From the NCBI GenBank assembly GCA_007119305.1, contig SKPY01000517.1:1-8794 (forward strand): a DNA stretch of 8,794 nt. The letters are read 5' to 3'. The first letter of the stretch is position 1; each line of letters begins with the position of its first letter. Of this stretch, positions 1-6,736 are shown in pieces. The translations under genes and the position numbers were made by a program. The notes under the pieces are model-generated. The model was not told where the DNA came from. It saw nothing but the letters and a program-made list of their open reading frames with translations, and did no database searches. The stretch is from Nitriliruptorales bacterium. GTDB taxonomy: Bacteria > Actinomycetota > Nitriliruptoria > Euzebyales > Egibacteraceae.

Positions 1-812
1 GAGGCCCAGCCCTCCGGGGCGGTCTCGGGCCACAGCAGCCGCTGGACGACGATCCAGCCGGCGTACACGAGCGCGGCCACCACGACGACCAGGCCGAGCC
101 GGAACGCGAGGCGCAGCGGCTTCACCGAGAAGCTCGTGATGCCGTCGAGGGCGAGTCCGACCAGGCGTGTCGGCGTGTAGGTCGGCGTGCCGGCGTGCCG
201 CGCCGCCCGGTGGTACTCGACCGCGCACTGGCGGAACCCCGCCCACGTGACGAGCCCGCGCAGGTAGCGGTTGCTCTCGCGCAGCTCGGAGCGCAGCACC
301 TCGACGACCTGGCGGTCCATGAGCCGGAAGTCCCCGGTGTCGACGGGCATCGGGGTGTCCGACAGCCGGTTGAGCAGCCGGTAGAAGACCTTGGTGACGA
401 ACAGCCGCAGGCGTGGCTCCCCGTCGCGGGCTCGCCGCTGCCCGTAGACGACGTGCCAGCCTTCCCGCCAGCGGTCGACCATCTCGGCGATGACCTCCGG
501 CGGATCCTGCAGGTCGGAGTCGATCACCACCACCGCATCGCCGGCGGCATGGTCCACGCCGGCGGTGATCGCCGCCTGGTGACCGAAGTTGCGTGACAGC
601 GCCACCAGACGGGCACGAGGATCGGTCACGCAGATGTCTCGGAGCAGGCCAGGGGTGCCGTCCGTGCTGCCGTCGTCGACGAAGACGATCTCGTAGTCGA
701 TCGGCGGGGCGATGGCCTGCAGCGCCTTCGTGGTGCGTTCGTGGAACTCCACGATGCCCTCGGCCTCATTGTGGACCGGGCTGACGACCGATACGAGGGG
801 CGGCGCGCTCAT
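1..812 (-). CDS. GT2 glycosyltransferase, polyprenyl-phosphate sugar synthase type (DPM1/GtrB-like), 3' end cut by window
   Basis: Transfers a sugar from a nucleotide sugar, probably to polyprenyl phosphate at the cytoplasmic face of the membrane. The 270 visible residues open with the GT2 nucleotide-binding strand VSVVSPVHNEAEG (7-19), followed by FVDDGSTDGT (44-53), SRNFGHQAAI (73-82) and a canonical DxD metal site, DSDLQDPPE (98-106). VDTGDFRLMDR (157-167) and NRYLRG (181-186) are typical of the GtrB-like subgroup. A hydrophobic segment begins near residue 236 (LAFRLGLVVVVAALVYAGW). The family usually has two C-terminal membrane helices, so the second and the stop lie beyond the left edge. 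I chose the ATG at 812 because the GT2 core starts seven residues later. A GTG seven codons upstream (833) is in frame, and neither start has a clear ribosome binding site. It is divergent from the next gene. The sugar and lipid acceptor cannot be read from the sequence. Confidence 0.93.
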   Translation of the reverse strand, partial: MSAPPLVSVVSPVHNEAEGIVEFHERTTKALQAIAPPIDYEIVFVDDGSTDGTPGLLRDICVTDPRARLVALSRNFGHQAAITAGVDHAAGDAVVVIDSDLQDPPEVIAEMVDRWREGWHVVYGQRRARDGEPRLRLFVTKVFYRLLNRLSDTPMPVDTGDFRLMDRQVVEVLRSELRESNRYLRGLVTWAGFRQCAVEYHRAARHAGTPTYTPTRLVGLALDGITSFSVKPLRLAFRLGLVVVVAALVYAGWIVVQRLLWPETAPEGWA

Positions 813-893
813 GCCGTGACGGTACCGCACCTCGGGGCGCAGGCGTGCCCGGCGTGTCGTACCAGCGCGTGTGGATGTGCGAACGTGTGCGCC

Positions 894-2378
894 GTGGGAA
901 CGCGCGAGGAGCAGGTGGAGCGGGCGGGTCGGCTCGTGGCAGTGCTGCTGTGGGCGGTCGCCGGCGCTGCGCTGGCCGCGTGGGCACTGCTCGCCGTCGC
1001 GCACCTCGACGACGGCTACCTGCTCGACCACGGCGCCGGGGTGCGGATGGCGCTCGCGCAGCGCGCCGCGGACGGGGTGCTCTTCCCCCCGCTCTACGAG
1101 GACGGGGTCACGGGCGGCACGCGGTACCTGCCGCTGACCGTCCTCGCGCACGCGGCGCTCGCAGGGCTGACAGGCGAGCTCGTCGCCTCAGGCAGGCTGC
1201 TCGGGTACGCGAGCGTGCTCGCCCTCGCCGGGCTCGTCGTGTGGCTGCTGCGCAGGTCCCGTTGCCCGTGGCCGGTGAGCGCGGTGCTCGGCGCCAGCAT
1301 CCTGGTCGCCCAGCCAGGCCTCGGCGCCGGGTTCGGCATGCGCGCCGACGCGGTGCCGGCGGTCCTGCAGCTCGGCGCCGTCGCCCTCGTCACCGCGACG
1401 GGTGGCGTGGCAGGCGCGGCAGGTGCGGGCCTGCTCGCCGCCCTCGCGCTCGGCAGCAAGCTCACCGCAGTGTGGGCGGTCGCGGCGATCGCCCTGTGGC
1501 TCGTCGTGCACGACCGCCGGCGCCTTGTGCTCTTCGTCGGTGTGTTCGCGGGCACCGCGCTCGCCCTGTTCGGCGCGTTCCAGCTCGCGTCGGAGGGTCG
1601 GATGCTCACCCAGCTGACCGGACTGTCGGCGGCGGGGGTGGGCGGCGTCGGTACGTTCCTCACCGCTCCCAACCGTCTCCTGCGGGCGTTGTTCCTCGAG
1701 GCCACGCCGACGTGGGCACTGCTCCCGCTCGCGGTCGCCGCGCTCGTCCTCGGCGCTCGTCGCCGCGAGTGGACACCCCTGCACGTGGGTCTCGTGCTTC
1801 AGGGGCCGCTCCTCCTCGCCGTCTTCGCCGACATCGGGGTCGGCGTGAACCAGCTCATCGACCTCACCGCCCTGACCGCGGTGCTCGCCGGCACGGCGGT
1901 CGCTGCGCGCTGGGGCGAGCGCACCACCGGGTGGCTGGGACTCGGCCTCGCGCTCGCCGTCACCTATGTCGTCGCAACGGCACTCGTCGTCACCGTCGGC
2001 CCGGATGTCAGGGCTGCACCGGCCGCCTTGCGTGAGCCGGTGTCCCACCTGCCGACGCTCGCCCAACGGGTCGACGACGACGTGGCGGTCCTCGCCGAGG
2101 ATCCCGCCGTGCCGCTCCTGCTGGGACGCACGCCGGTGATCACCGATCCGTTCATGCTCCCGCGGCTCGGCGCGCTCGAGCCGGACGCGCTGGACGACCT
2201 CGTGCGACGCATCGACAGCCATGAGTTCGATCTCGTGGTGCTCATCCTCGCCGCGGACGGCAACGACGACTGGTGGGCGCGCTACCACCTCGGACCAGAG
2301 GTGATCAGCGCGATCCGCCGGTCCTACCGTCCGGATGGTCAGGCCGACGGCTACCACCTGTACGTGCCGCACCGGTGA
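894..2378 (+). CDS. multi-pass GT-C-like membrane glycosyltransferase (GT39/PMT-like fold), substrate unknown
   Basis: Predicted integral membrane protein of about 494 residues with roughly 11 hydrophobic segments between residues 14 and 369, then a soluble C-terminal domain (about 370-494). After the first helix comes an acidic loop, HLDDGYLLDHG (37-47), where GT-C enzymes carry their catalytic acidic residues. GTRYLPL (75-81) and the helix-adjacent RADAVPAVL (150-158) resemble GT39/PMT-type membrane transferases. The tail contains DDVAVLAEDP, GRTPVITDPFM and FDLVVL, which I read as the periplasmic tail common in actinobacterial GT-C-like hypothetical proteins. Such enzymes normally take a sugar from polyprenyl-phosphate sugar outside the membrane, a donor the divergent gene 1 could supply (inference). 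The start is uncertain: the frame is open back to 741, but that stretch runs antisense to gene 1 and is Cys/Arg-rich. GTG 894 is preferred; GTG 915 just after GAGGAG and GTG 936 are alternatives. The 3' end overlaps the convergent gene 3. Confidence 0.85.
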   Translation: MGTREEQVERAGRLVAVLLWAVAGAALAAWALLAVAHLDDGYLLDHGAGVRMALAQRAADGVLFPPLYEDGVTGGTRYLPLTVLAHAALAGLTGELVASGRLLGYASVLALAGLVVWLLRRSRCPWPVSAVLGASILVAQPGLGAGFGMRADAVPAVLQLGAVALVTATGGVAGAAGAGLLAALALGSKLTAVWAVAAIALWLVVHDRRRLVLFVGVFAGTALALFGAFQLASEGRMLTQLTGLSAAGVGGVGTFLTAPNRLLRALFLEATPTWALLPLAVAALVLGARRREWTPLHVGLVLQGPLLLAVFADIGVGVNQLIDLTALTAVLAGTAVAARWGERTTGWLGLGLALAVTYVVATALVVTVGPDVRAAPAALREPVSHLPTLAQRVDDDVAVLAEDPAVPLLLGRTPVITDPFMLPRLGALEPDALDDLVRRIDSHEFDLVVLILAADGNDDWWARYHLGPEVISAIRRSYRPDGQADGYHLYVPHR

Positions 2379-3660
2379 CCCACACGAGCGCCGCGCGGAC
2401 CGACGGAACGAGCAGGGCGAGCAGGACCCCGGCGAGCAACCAGCTCACGAGTTCGTCGGCGATGCGCCACGTGGGCAGCCGCCCCCAGTCGACGACCGTC
2501 TCCAGGGTCCCCCAGGCGAGCACCGCCCCGAGATAGCACTGCACGACGACTGTCGGGACCGCCACGGCAGCAAGCCTCCGACGGGGGTCGTCCCGGTCAC
2601 GCAGCCAGGCGAACACCTGGGGCAGGACGAGGAGCAGGAAGATGAGCCGGTAGTCCCAGTTGTTCGCGACGGCGAACGAGCCCACGTAGATCAGCGCACC
2701 GAGGTGGAACGCCTGCAGCCGCCACCCCACGGGGCCGGTCCCGGGGGGAGCGTGCCACGCGGCACTGCGGCGGACCCACAGCACGACGCCGGCGGCGATG
2801 AGCACCAGCACGCCCGCGGCGACGACCTGCCTGGCCCAGCCGCCACCTACCTCGACGTCGACGAGCCGACGCGCGACGTGGCCGACGAGGATGCGCGCTC
2901 CGTAGGAGTACACCAGCCCTTGCGGCGCGCGTTCGCTGATCAGCTGCATCTCGTCCAGGTTGGCGAGGAACCACCCGACGAACACCACCCCCGCGACGAC
3001 CGCCGCGACCGCGCTGCGGGCGTGGCGGGACAGCACTGCCGCCACGAGTGCCACAGCCGGGAAGAGCTTGAGCATGCTTGCGAGCAGGACGGGCGCGGGT
3101 TGGGCCGCTTGGCCGGTCGCTCCCGCCCGCCAGGCGACGGCGGCCAGCGCGACCAGCGCGAACACGACCAGGTCGGCCTGCCCGCGTTCGACCGCGAGCA
3201 TGAAGGCCGGTGACACCGCCAGCAGCGCGACGACGACGCCCTGCCCGGCGGTCAGCCGCCCGACGAGCCACCACGCCGTGCCGAGGAACGCCGCCACGTG
3301 GCCGACGCCGAGCGCGACGCGCCAGGAGTCGTCCATGCCCAGCCACGCCAGGCCGAGCCAGAGGCGGGAGTAGTTCCACGGCCGGTCGTGCGCATCGCAG
3401 GGGTTCTCGAGGAACGGATCGAGCCCCCGCTGGATGCATTCGCCTGCAGCCGTGAGGTTGTGGGTGTCGAAGAAGAGGAAGGGTGCGGACGGAACGCCCA
3501 GCGCCCGCCAGAGGTCGACATCCCAGCCCGCGCGCGCCACCGCGACCCCGACGAAGTAGAGGCCGACGGCCGCTGCGGCGATCCAGCGGCCGTCGACGTC
3601 GCCGCCGCGGGCGAGCTGACGTTCCAGCCAGTCGGCAAACCGGTCCAGCCGTCCCGTCAC
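2305..3660 (-). CDS. GT87/DUF2029-family membrane mannosyltransferase-like protein
   Basis: Multi-pass membrane protein of 451 residues, likely a polyprenyl-phosphate-mannose (or other sugar) dependent transferase like actinobacterial PimE-type alpha-mannosyltransferases. Numbering is from the GTG at 3660. The first helix spans about 26-45. The next loop carries DTHNLTAAGECIQRGLDPF (65-83) followed by PWNYSRLWLGL (94-104). ERGQADLVVFALVAL (158-172), ASMLKLFPAVALVA (194-207) and NNWDYRLIFLLLVLPQ (333-348) are the characteristic DUF2029 segments. The last helix (about 403-419) precedes an Arg/Gly-rich tail. The frame is open far upstream, so the start is a judgement. ATG 3756 would add 32 Arg-rich residues without a ribosome binding site, whereas GTG 3660 has the G-rich GGGTGGG about 8 bases before it and leaves room for a promoter. 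The last 24 codons are antisense to the 3' end of gene 2. Family assignment is firm; the sugar is not known. Confidence 0.9.
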   Translation of the reverse strand: MTGRLDRFADWLERQLARGGDVDGRWIAAAAVGLYFVGVAVARAGWDVDLWRALGVPSAPFLFFDTHNLTAAGECIQRGLDPFLENPCDAHDRPWNYSRLWLGLAWLGMDDSWRVALGVGHVAAFLGTAWWLVGRLTAGQGVVVALLAVSPAFMLAVERGQADLVVFALVALAAVAWRAGATGQAAQPAPVLLASMLKLFPAVALVAAVLSRHARSAVAAVVAGVVFVGWFLANLDEMQLISERAPQGLVYSYGARILVGHVARRLVDVEVGGGWARQVVAAGVLVLIAAGVVLWVRRSAAWHAPPGTGPVGWRLQAFHLGALIYVGSFAVANNWDYRLIFLLLVLPQVFAWLRDRDDPRRRLAAVAVPTVVVQCYLGAVLAWGTLETVVDWGRLPTWRIADELVSWLLAGVLLALLVPSVRAALVWVTGAARTGGSRRPDHPDGRTGGSR

Positions 3661-3783
3661 GGGCGTGACCCACCCGCGGAATGCCTGTCTTGTGCGTCCA
3701 CCCGCTGCCCCATGCCGTCGCCTACACTCGCGTACGGTAATCCGCGGGCGGGACATCCGCGGACATTCGTGTGAGAGGGCGCC
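3661..3783. promoter_or_regulatory. divergent intergenic region between the GT87 gene and the gene 4-5-6 operon
   Basis: This 123-bp gap separates the 5' ends of two divergent transcription units, so it should hold promoters for both. On the plus strand TACACT (3723-3728) and TACGGT (3733-3738) fit the actinobacterial -10 pattern TAnnnT, but I find no convincing -35 hexamer 16-19 bp upstream of either; TTGTGC at 3690-3695 is too far away. Between these boxes and the gene 4 start lie short repeats: ATCCGCGG at 3740-3747 and again at 3755-3762, and GGACATCCGC (3751-3760) followed immediately by GGACATTCGT (3761-3770). TCCGCGGA (3756-3763) is a perfect 8-bp palindrome. They could form a regulator site, but GC-rich DNA gives such matches often. 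Confidence 0.35.
3773..3779 (+). promoter_or_regulatory. ribosome binding site of the GT2-methyltransferase gene
   Basis: The purine run GAGAGGG ends four bases before the GTG at 3784. This is the clearest Shine-Dalgarno-like sequence in the window and it decides the start of gene 4. Confidence 0.65.
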
Positions 3784-5280
3784 GTGGGACGAGACCGACC
3801 GCAGGTCGCGACGGTGGTGCTCCCGGTCTTCGACGTCGCGGAGGCCATCCCGGCGCTGCTCCGCGATCTCGCCGTCGCCGCGTACGCCCTGCGGGCACGG
3901 GGCCTCGTGCTCGACGTGCTGATGCTCGACGGCCGAGCTTCCCCGTCTCGTCCGGACGCCGAGGAGCTCGCCGCCCGCCTCGACCTCGACCTCGTGCGGC
4001 TCCCCGTGAGCGGCGAGCCCGGCAGCGCATGGCTCGAGGGCTTCCGGCACGTGCTCGCCGACGACCGCGCGGACCTCGTCGTGACGCTCGACGCGAACGG
4101 ACGGCACGATCCGACGGAGATCCCGCGGCTGGTCGACACGCTCATCGAACGGGACCTGCAGGTCGTCATCGGCTCCCGCTGGACGCGCGGCAGCGGCACC
4201 CCGGGCCTCAGCGTGAGCCGCTGGGTGCTTGGCCGTCTGGCCAACCTCACCTTCCGGGTGCTGATCGGCGTGCGAGGCATCCGGGATGCGACGACGAGCT
4301 TTCGCGTCGCTCGCACCGAGGTCGTACGCTCGTTCGACTTCACGGGCATGCCCGTCAACAGCCACAGCGTGCAGACGGCGTTCGTCGCTCGTGCGGTCGC
4401 GAACGGCTTCCGGGTCGCGGAGGCCCCGATCATCTACCGGCCCGCCGTGGCCGGTGGCGGCGGCCTCCGCCTGTCCGACGCCGCCGACTTCGCAGCGCAC
4501 CTTCGCGGCCTGCGCTCGTCGGTCGACCACCTGCGGGCCCGGCGCCTGGCACCGGGCGGACGGTCCTTCACCGACGAGCACTTCGGTGCCGCCGACGACC
4601 TCGAACGACTCGGGACCGCGAACCGGTTCTTCGCGTGGGTCCTCGAGGAGTTCGACGGCTGCCTGCAGGGCTCGATCCTCGAGGTGGGGGCTGGACTCGG
4701 GACGATCACCCGCAAGCTCCATGACGAGTACCCCCACATCCGGATCGTGGCGGTCGAGCCTGCCGCCAACATGGTCTCTGAGCTCCAGGCGTTCGCCGCG
4801 CTCAGCGATCGCGTCGAGGTCCACCACGGCACCCTCGCCGACTACAGCGACGGTGGCGGCGCGTTCGATGCGGTGCTCTACATCAACGTCCTCGAGCACG
4901 TCGAGGACGACGAGGCAGAGCTCGCGCTCGCGGCGCGCCACCTGCGGCCAGGAGGCGCGTTGCTCGTCTTCGGGCCGGCGCACGAGTGGCTCTACAGCGA
5001 GCTCGACTACAAGGCAGGCCACTACCGGCGCTACACCACAGCCGGGCTCGGCCGCATCGTCGCAGACGCGGGCTTCGAGATCCGCTCCTTGCGCTACTTC
5101 GACATCCTGGGGGTGCTGCCCTACTGGGTGGTGTACCGCTTGGCAGGCCACACGGACATCACGGGCGGATCGTTGTGGGGGTACGACCGCGTCGTGGTCC
5201 CTGTCAGCCGGGCGTTGCAGCGTCTGGTCCCCGACCCGCCGGTCGGCAAGAACGTCATCCTGGTGGCCAGGCGCCGATGA
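3784..5280 (+). CDS. bifunctional GT2 glycosyltransferase / class I SAM-dependent methyltransferase
   Basis: A 498-residue soluble two-domain protein. Residues about 8-225 form a DPM1-like GT2 domain: VVLPVFDVAEAIPALL (11-26), TLDANGRHDP (101-110), GSRWTRGSGTPG (130-141) and IRDATTSFR (166-174). The usual VDDGS is LDGRAS here (48-53), and the DxD aspartates read D103-A-N105, so metal binding may be altered. A linker leads to a Rossmann methyltransferase: SAM-binding LEVGAGLG (299-306), acidic AVEPA (323-327), INVLEHVEDD (367-376) and LRPGGALLVF (387-396), then GHYRRYT (412-418) and AGFEI (429-433), typical of small-molecule or sugar methyltransferases. Such fusions are known in bacterial surface-glycan loci. 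It probably transfers a sugar and methylates the sugar or its product, though one domain may be structural. The GTG start is supported by GAGAGGG four bases upstream. Its stop overlaps the next start as ATGA, indicating translational coupling. Confidence 0.95.
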   Translation: MGRDRPQVATVVLPVFDVAEAIPALLRDLAVAAYALRARGLVLDVLMLDGRASPSRPDAEELAARLDLDLVRLPVSGEPGSAWLEGFRHVLADDRADLVVTLDANGRHDPTEIPRLVDTLIERDLQVVIGSRWTRGSGTPGLSVSRWVLGRLANLTFRVLIGVRGIRDATTSFRVARTEVVRSFDFTGMPVNSHSVQTAFVARAVANGFRVAEAPIIYRPAVAGGGGLRLSDAADFAAHLRGLRSSVDHLRARRLAPGGRSFTDEHFGAADDLERLGTANRFFAWVLEEFDGCLQGSILEVGAGLGTITRKLHDEYPHIRIVAVEPAANMVSELQAFAALSDRVEVHHGTLADYSDGGGAFDAVLYINVLEHVEDDEAELALAARHLRPGGALLVFGPAHEWLYSELDYKAGHYRRYTTAGLGRIVADAGFEIRSLRYFDILGVLPYWVVYRLAGHTDITGGSLWGYDRVVVPVSRALQRLVPDPPVGKNVILVARRR

Positions 5281-6722
5281 GCACGCGCATCACGCGGGAT
5301 CCCGACGGCAGCTCGGGTCCCGACCGGCGCGGCTCCGGTCCGCGGCAGTGGCCGCTCGTCACCGCATCCCTGCTGCTGTGTGGACTCGCCATACCAGTCA
5401 TCGCGCGAGGCGCCCTGCTCGCCGACGACTTCGACAACTGCCTGCGGCCCGTCGACTGGGGGCTCGCGCCGACGCTGGCGAACTCCTGGGAACGCCTCGG
5501 GCCGGTTCGCCCAGCCCGGTTCTTGGAGATCCTGCTCACGACGGGCGTGTGCCAGAACCTGCCGTTCGGCGTCGCGATCGCCGTGCCGCTCGCGCTGACC
5601 ATCGCGGTGGCCTGGCTGCTGCGAGCGCTGCTGCGCGACATGGCGCTCCCGCACCCATGGCCTGAGGTCGGGGGGATCGTGTGGCTCCTGCAGCCGCTCG
5701 GGACGGAGGCGGCCCTCTGGCCCGCCGCCCTGCACGTTCCGCTCGGGCTCGCCCTCGGTCTCAGCGCCATTCTCCTGCACCGTCGGGGCCGTCCGCTCCT
5801 GGGCAGCCTGGCCGCCCTGGCTGCGTTCGGGTCCGTCGAGCAGGCCATCTTCGTCCTCCCGCTGGCGACCGCTCTGCTCGTTCAACCTCGTCACCGGCGT
5901 GGCGCCACCAGCCTGACCGCGGGGACTGCGGTGGTCGTGCTGCTGGTCTACGCCCTGTCCCCCGGGGTTGACCCGCGGCTCGACGTCGGACTCGTGGAGC
6001 GGGCCTTTGCGCTGTTCGCCGAGCCCAGCTTCTACGTGCTCTACCCCGCGCTGGGGGTAGGCGCGCACTCGATCCCACTGGCGGTCGTGTGGGCATGGCC
6101 GGTGAGCGTCGCGCTGCTCGCCGCGGCTGCCGCTGCGGGGTGGCTCGTGGGTCCCGCTGCACCGCCCATGCCGGTGGTGCGGCCCTCGAGGCGCCAGGTG
6201 CTGACCGCGGTCGCGCTCGTCGCTGCGCTCGTCCTCCTGGCGCTGCTGCCTGTGGTGACGACGGTGCCGCGGCAGGGGTCGCCACGCACGTTCGCGCCCA
6301 TCTGGCTGATCCTCGCCGGTGGGGCCGCGTTCGGCGGTCCGCTCGTCCGCTGGGTCCCGCCTGCGCGGGCAGTGGCGGGCGCCCTCGCCGCGGGAGCTGT
6401 GCTGTCGCTGGCGTTCAGCGTCGCGGTCCGTCTCGCGTCGGCCGACTTCGTCGAGCACGCCGCGCAGCAGTTGGCCGAACGCAGCGCCGACGGCGCAGTC
6501 ATCGCTGTCTGCGACGTGCCCCGCACGGTGGTGGAGCCTGCGCCGCGAGGATCCTTCGCCGTCCACGAGTTCCTCTACGAGGGCTACGCACGCGACGCCC
6601 TCGCCTACCACACGGATCGGCAGGCCGCCTTCAGGCTGGCCGGTCCGCTGTGGCCGGACCGCGACTGCCCCGCCGCTGACGAGGTCGATCTGCGGGTCCA
6701 CTTCGACGAGCTGCGCCCGTAG
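5277..6722 (+). CDS. GT-C-like multi-pass membrane protein, function unassigned
   Basis: A 481-residue predicted membrane protein with a polar N-terminus (1-24), about 9-11 hydrophobic segments between residues 26 and 385, and a soluble C-terminal part of about 95 residues. The loop after the first helix has LLADDFDNCLRPVDWG (47-62); a paired Asp here is the GT-C acidic site. LGTEAALWPAALH (141-153) and GSVEQAIFVLPLA (185-197) recall the E-x-x-x-W and S-x-E-x-A-x-x-LP segments of TMTC/ArnT-like GT-C proteins. PRQGSPRTFAPIW (331-343) may be an outer loop. I infer a lipid-linked-sugar transferase; an oligosaccharide-handling membrane protein without transferase activity is the alternative. The frame is open upstream to 4986 inside gene 4, but ATG 5277 overlaps the gene 4 stop as ATGA and precedes the first helix suitably. 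The next gene follows after 14 bp, so genes 4-5-6 should be one operon. Confidence 0.88.
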   Translation: MSTRITRDPDGSSGPDRRGSGPRQWPLVTASLLLCGLAIPVIARGALLADDFDNCLRPVDWGLAPTLANSWERLGPVRPARFLEILLTTGVCQNLPFGVAIAVPLALTIAVAWLLRALLRDMALPHPWPEVGGIVWLLQPLGTEAALWPAALHVPLGLALGLSAILLHRRGRPLLGSLAALAAFGSVEQAIFVLPLATALLVQPRHRRGATSLTAGTAVVVLLVYALSPGVDPRLDVGLVERAFALFAEPSFYVLYPALGVGAHSIPLAVVWAWPVSVALLAAAAAAGWLVGPAAPPMPVVRPSRRQVLTAVALVAALVLLALLPVVTTVPRQGSPRTFAPIWLILAGGAAFGGPLVRWVPPARAVAGALAAGAVLSLAFSVAVRLASADFVEHAAQQLAERSADGAVIAVCDVPRTVVEPAPRGSFAVHEFLYEGYARDALAYHTDRQAAFRLAGPLWPDRDCPAADEVDLRVHFDELRP

Positions 6723-6736
6723 GCGGCCGGGTCGCG

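Noticed and set aside
166..200. Repeated GTCGGCGTG/CCGGCGTG units
   Set aside because: They encode the repetitive GTPTYTPT stretch of gene 1 and look like a local coding repeat, not a separate element.
195..596. Plus-strand open frame opposite gene 1
   Set aside because: Gene 1 on the minus strand encodes an intact GT2 domain here; the plus-strand translation is a complementary shadow without motifs.
741..893. Upstream extension of gene 2
   Set aside because: It runs antisense to the first 72 bases of gene 1 and through the intergenic gap, giving a Cys/Arg-rich stretch unlike a membrane-protein N-terminus.
1188..2372. Long minus-strand open frame (about 394 codons) opposite gene 2
   Set aside because: Its translation is a low-complexity Arg/Glu/His-rich sequence typical of an antisense shadow, while gene 2 has coherent membrane helices and GT-C motifs.
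3690..3728. TTGTGC ... TACACT as a sigma-70-type promoter
   Set aside because: The 27-bp spacing is too long for a normal promoter, so only the -10-like box is kept as a weak signal.
3757..5151. Minus-strand open frame continuous with the GT87 gene, antisense to gene 4
   Set aside because: It is the same frame as gene 3 running open because GC-rich codons of gene 4 lack stops on the opposite strand. The translation is Arg/Glu/Asp-rich with no domain, and gene 4 shows clear GT2 and methyltransferase motifs.
5121..6701. Long minus-strand open frame (about 526 codons) opposite genes 4 and 5
   Set aside because: Charged low-complexity composition, no recognisable domain, and it covers two well-supported genes.
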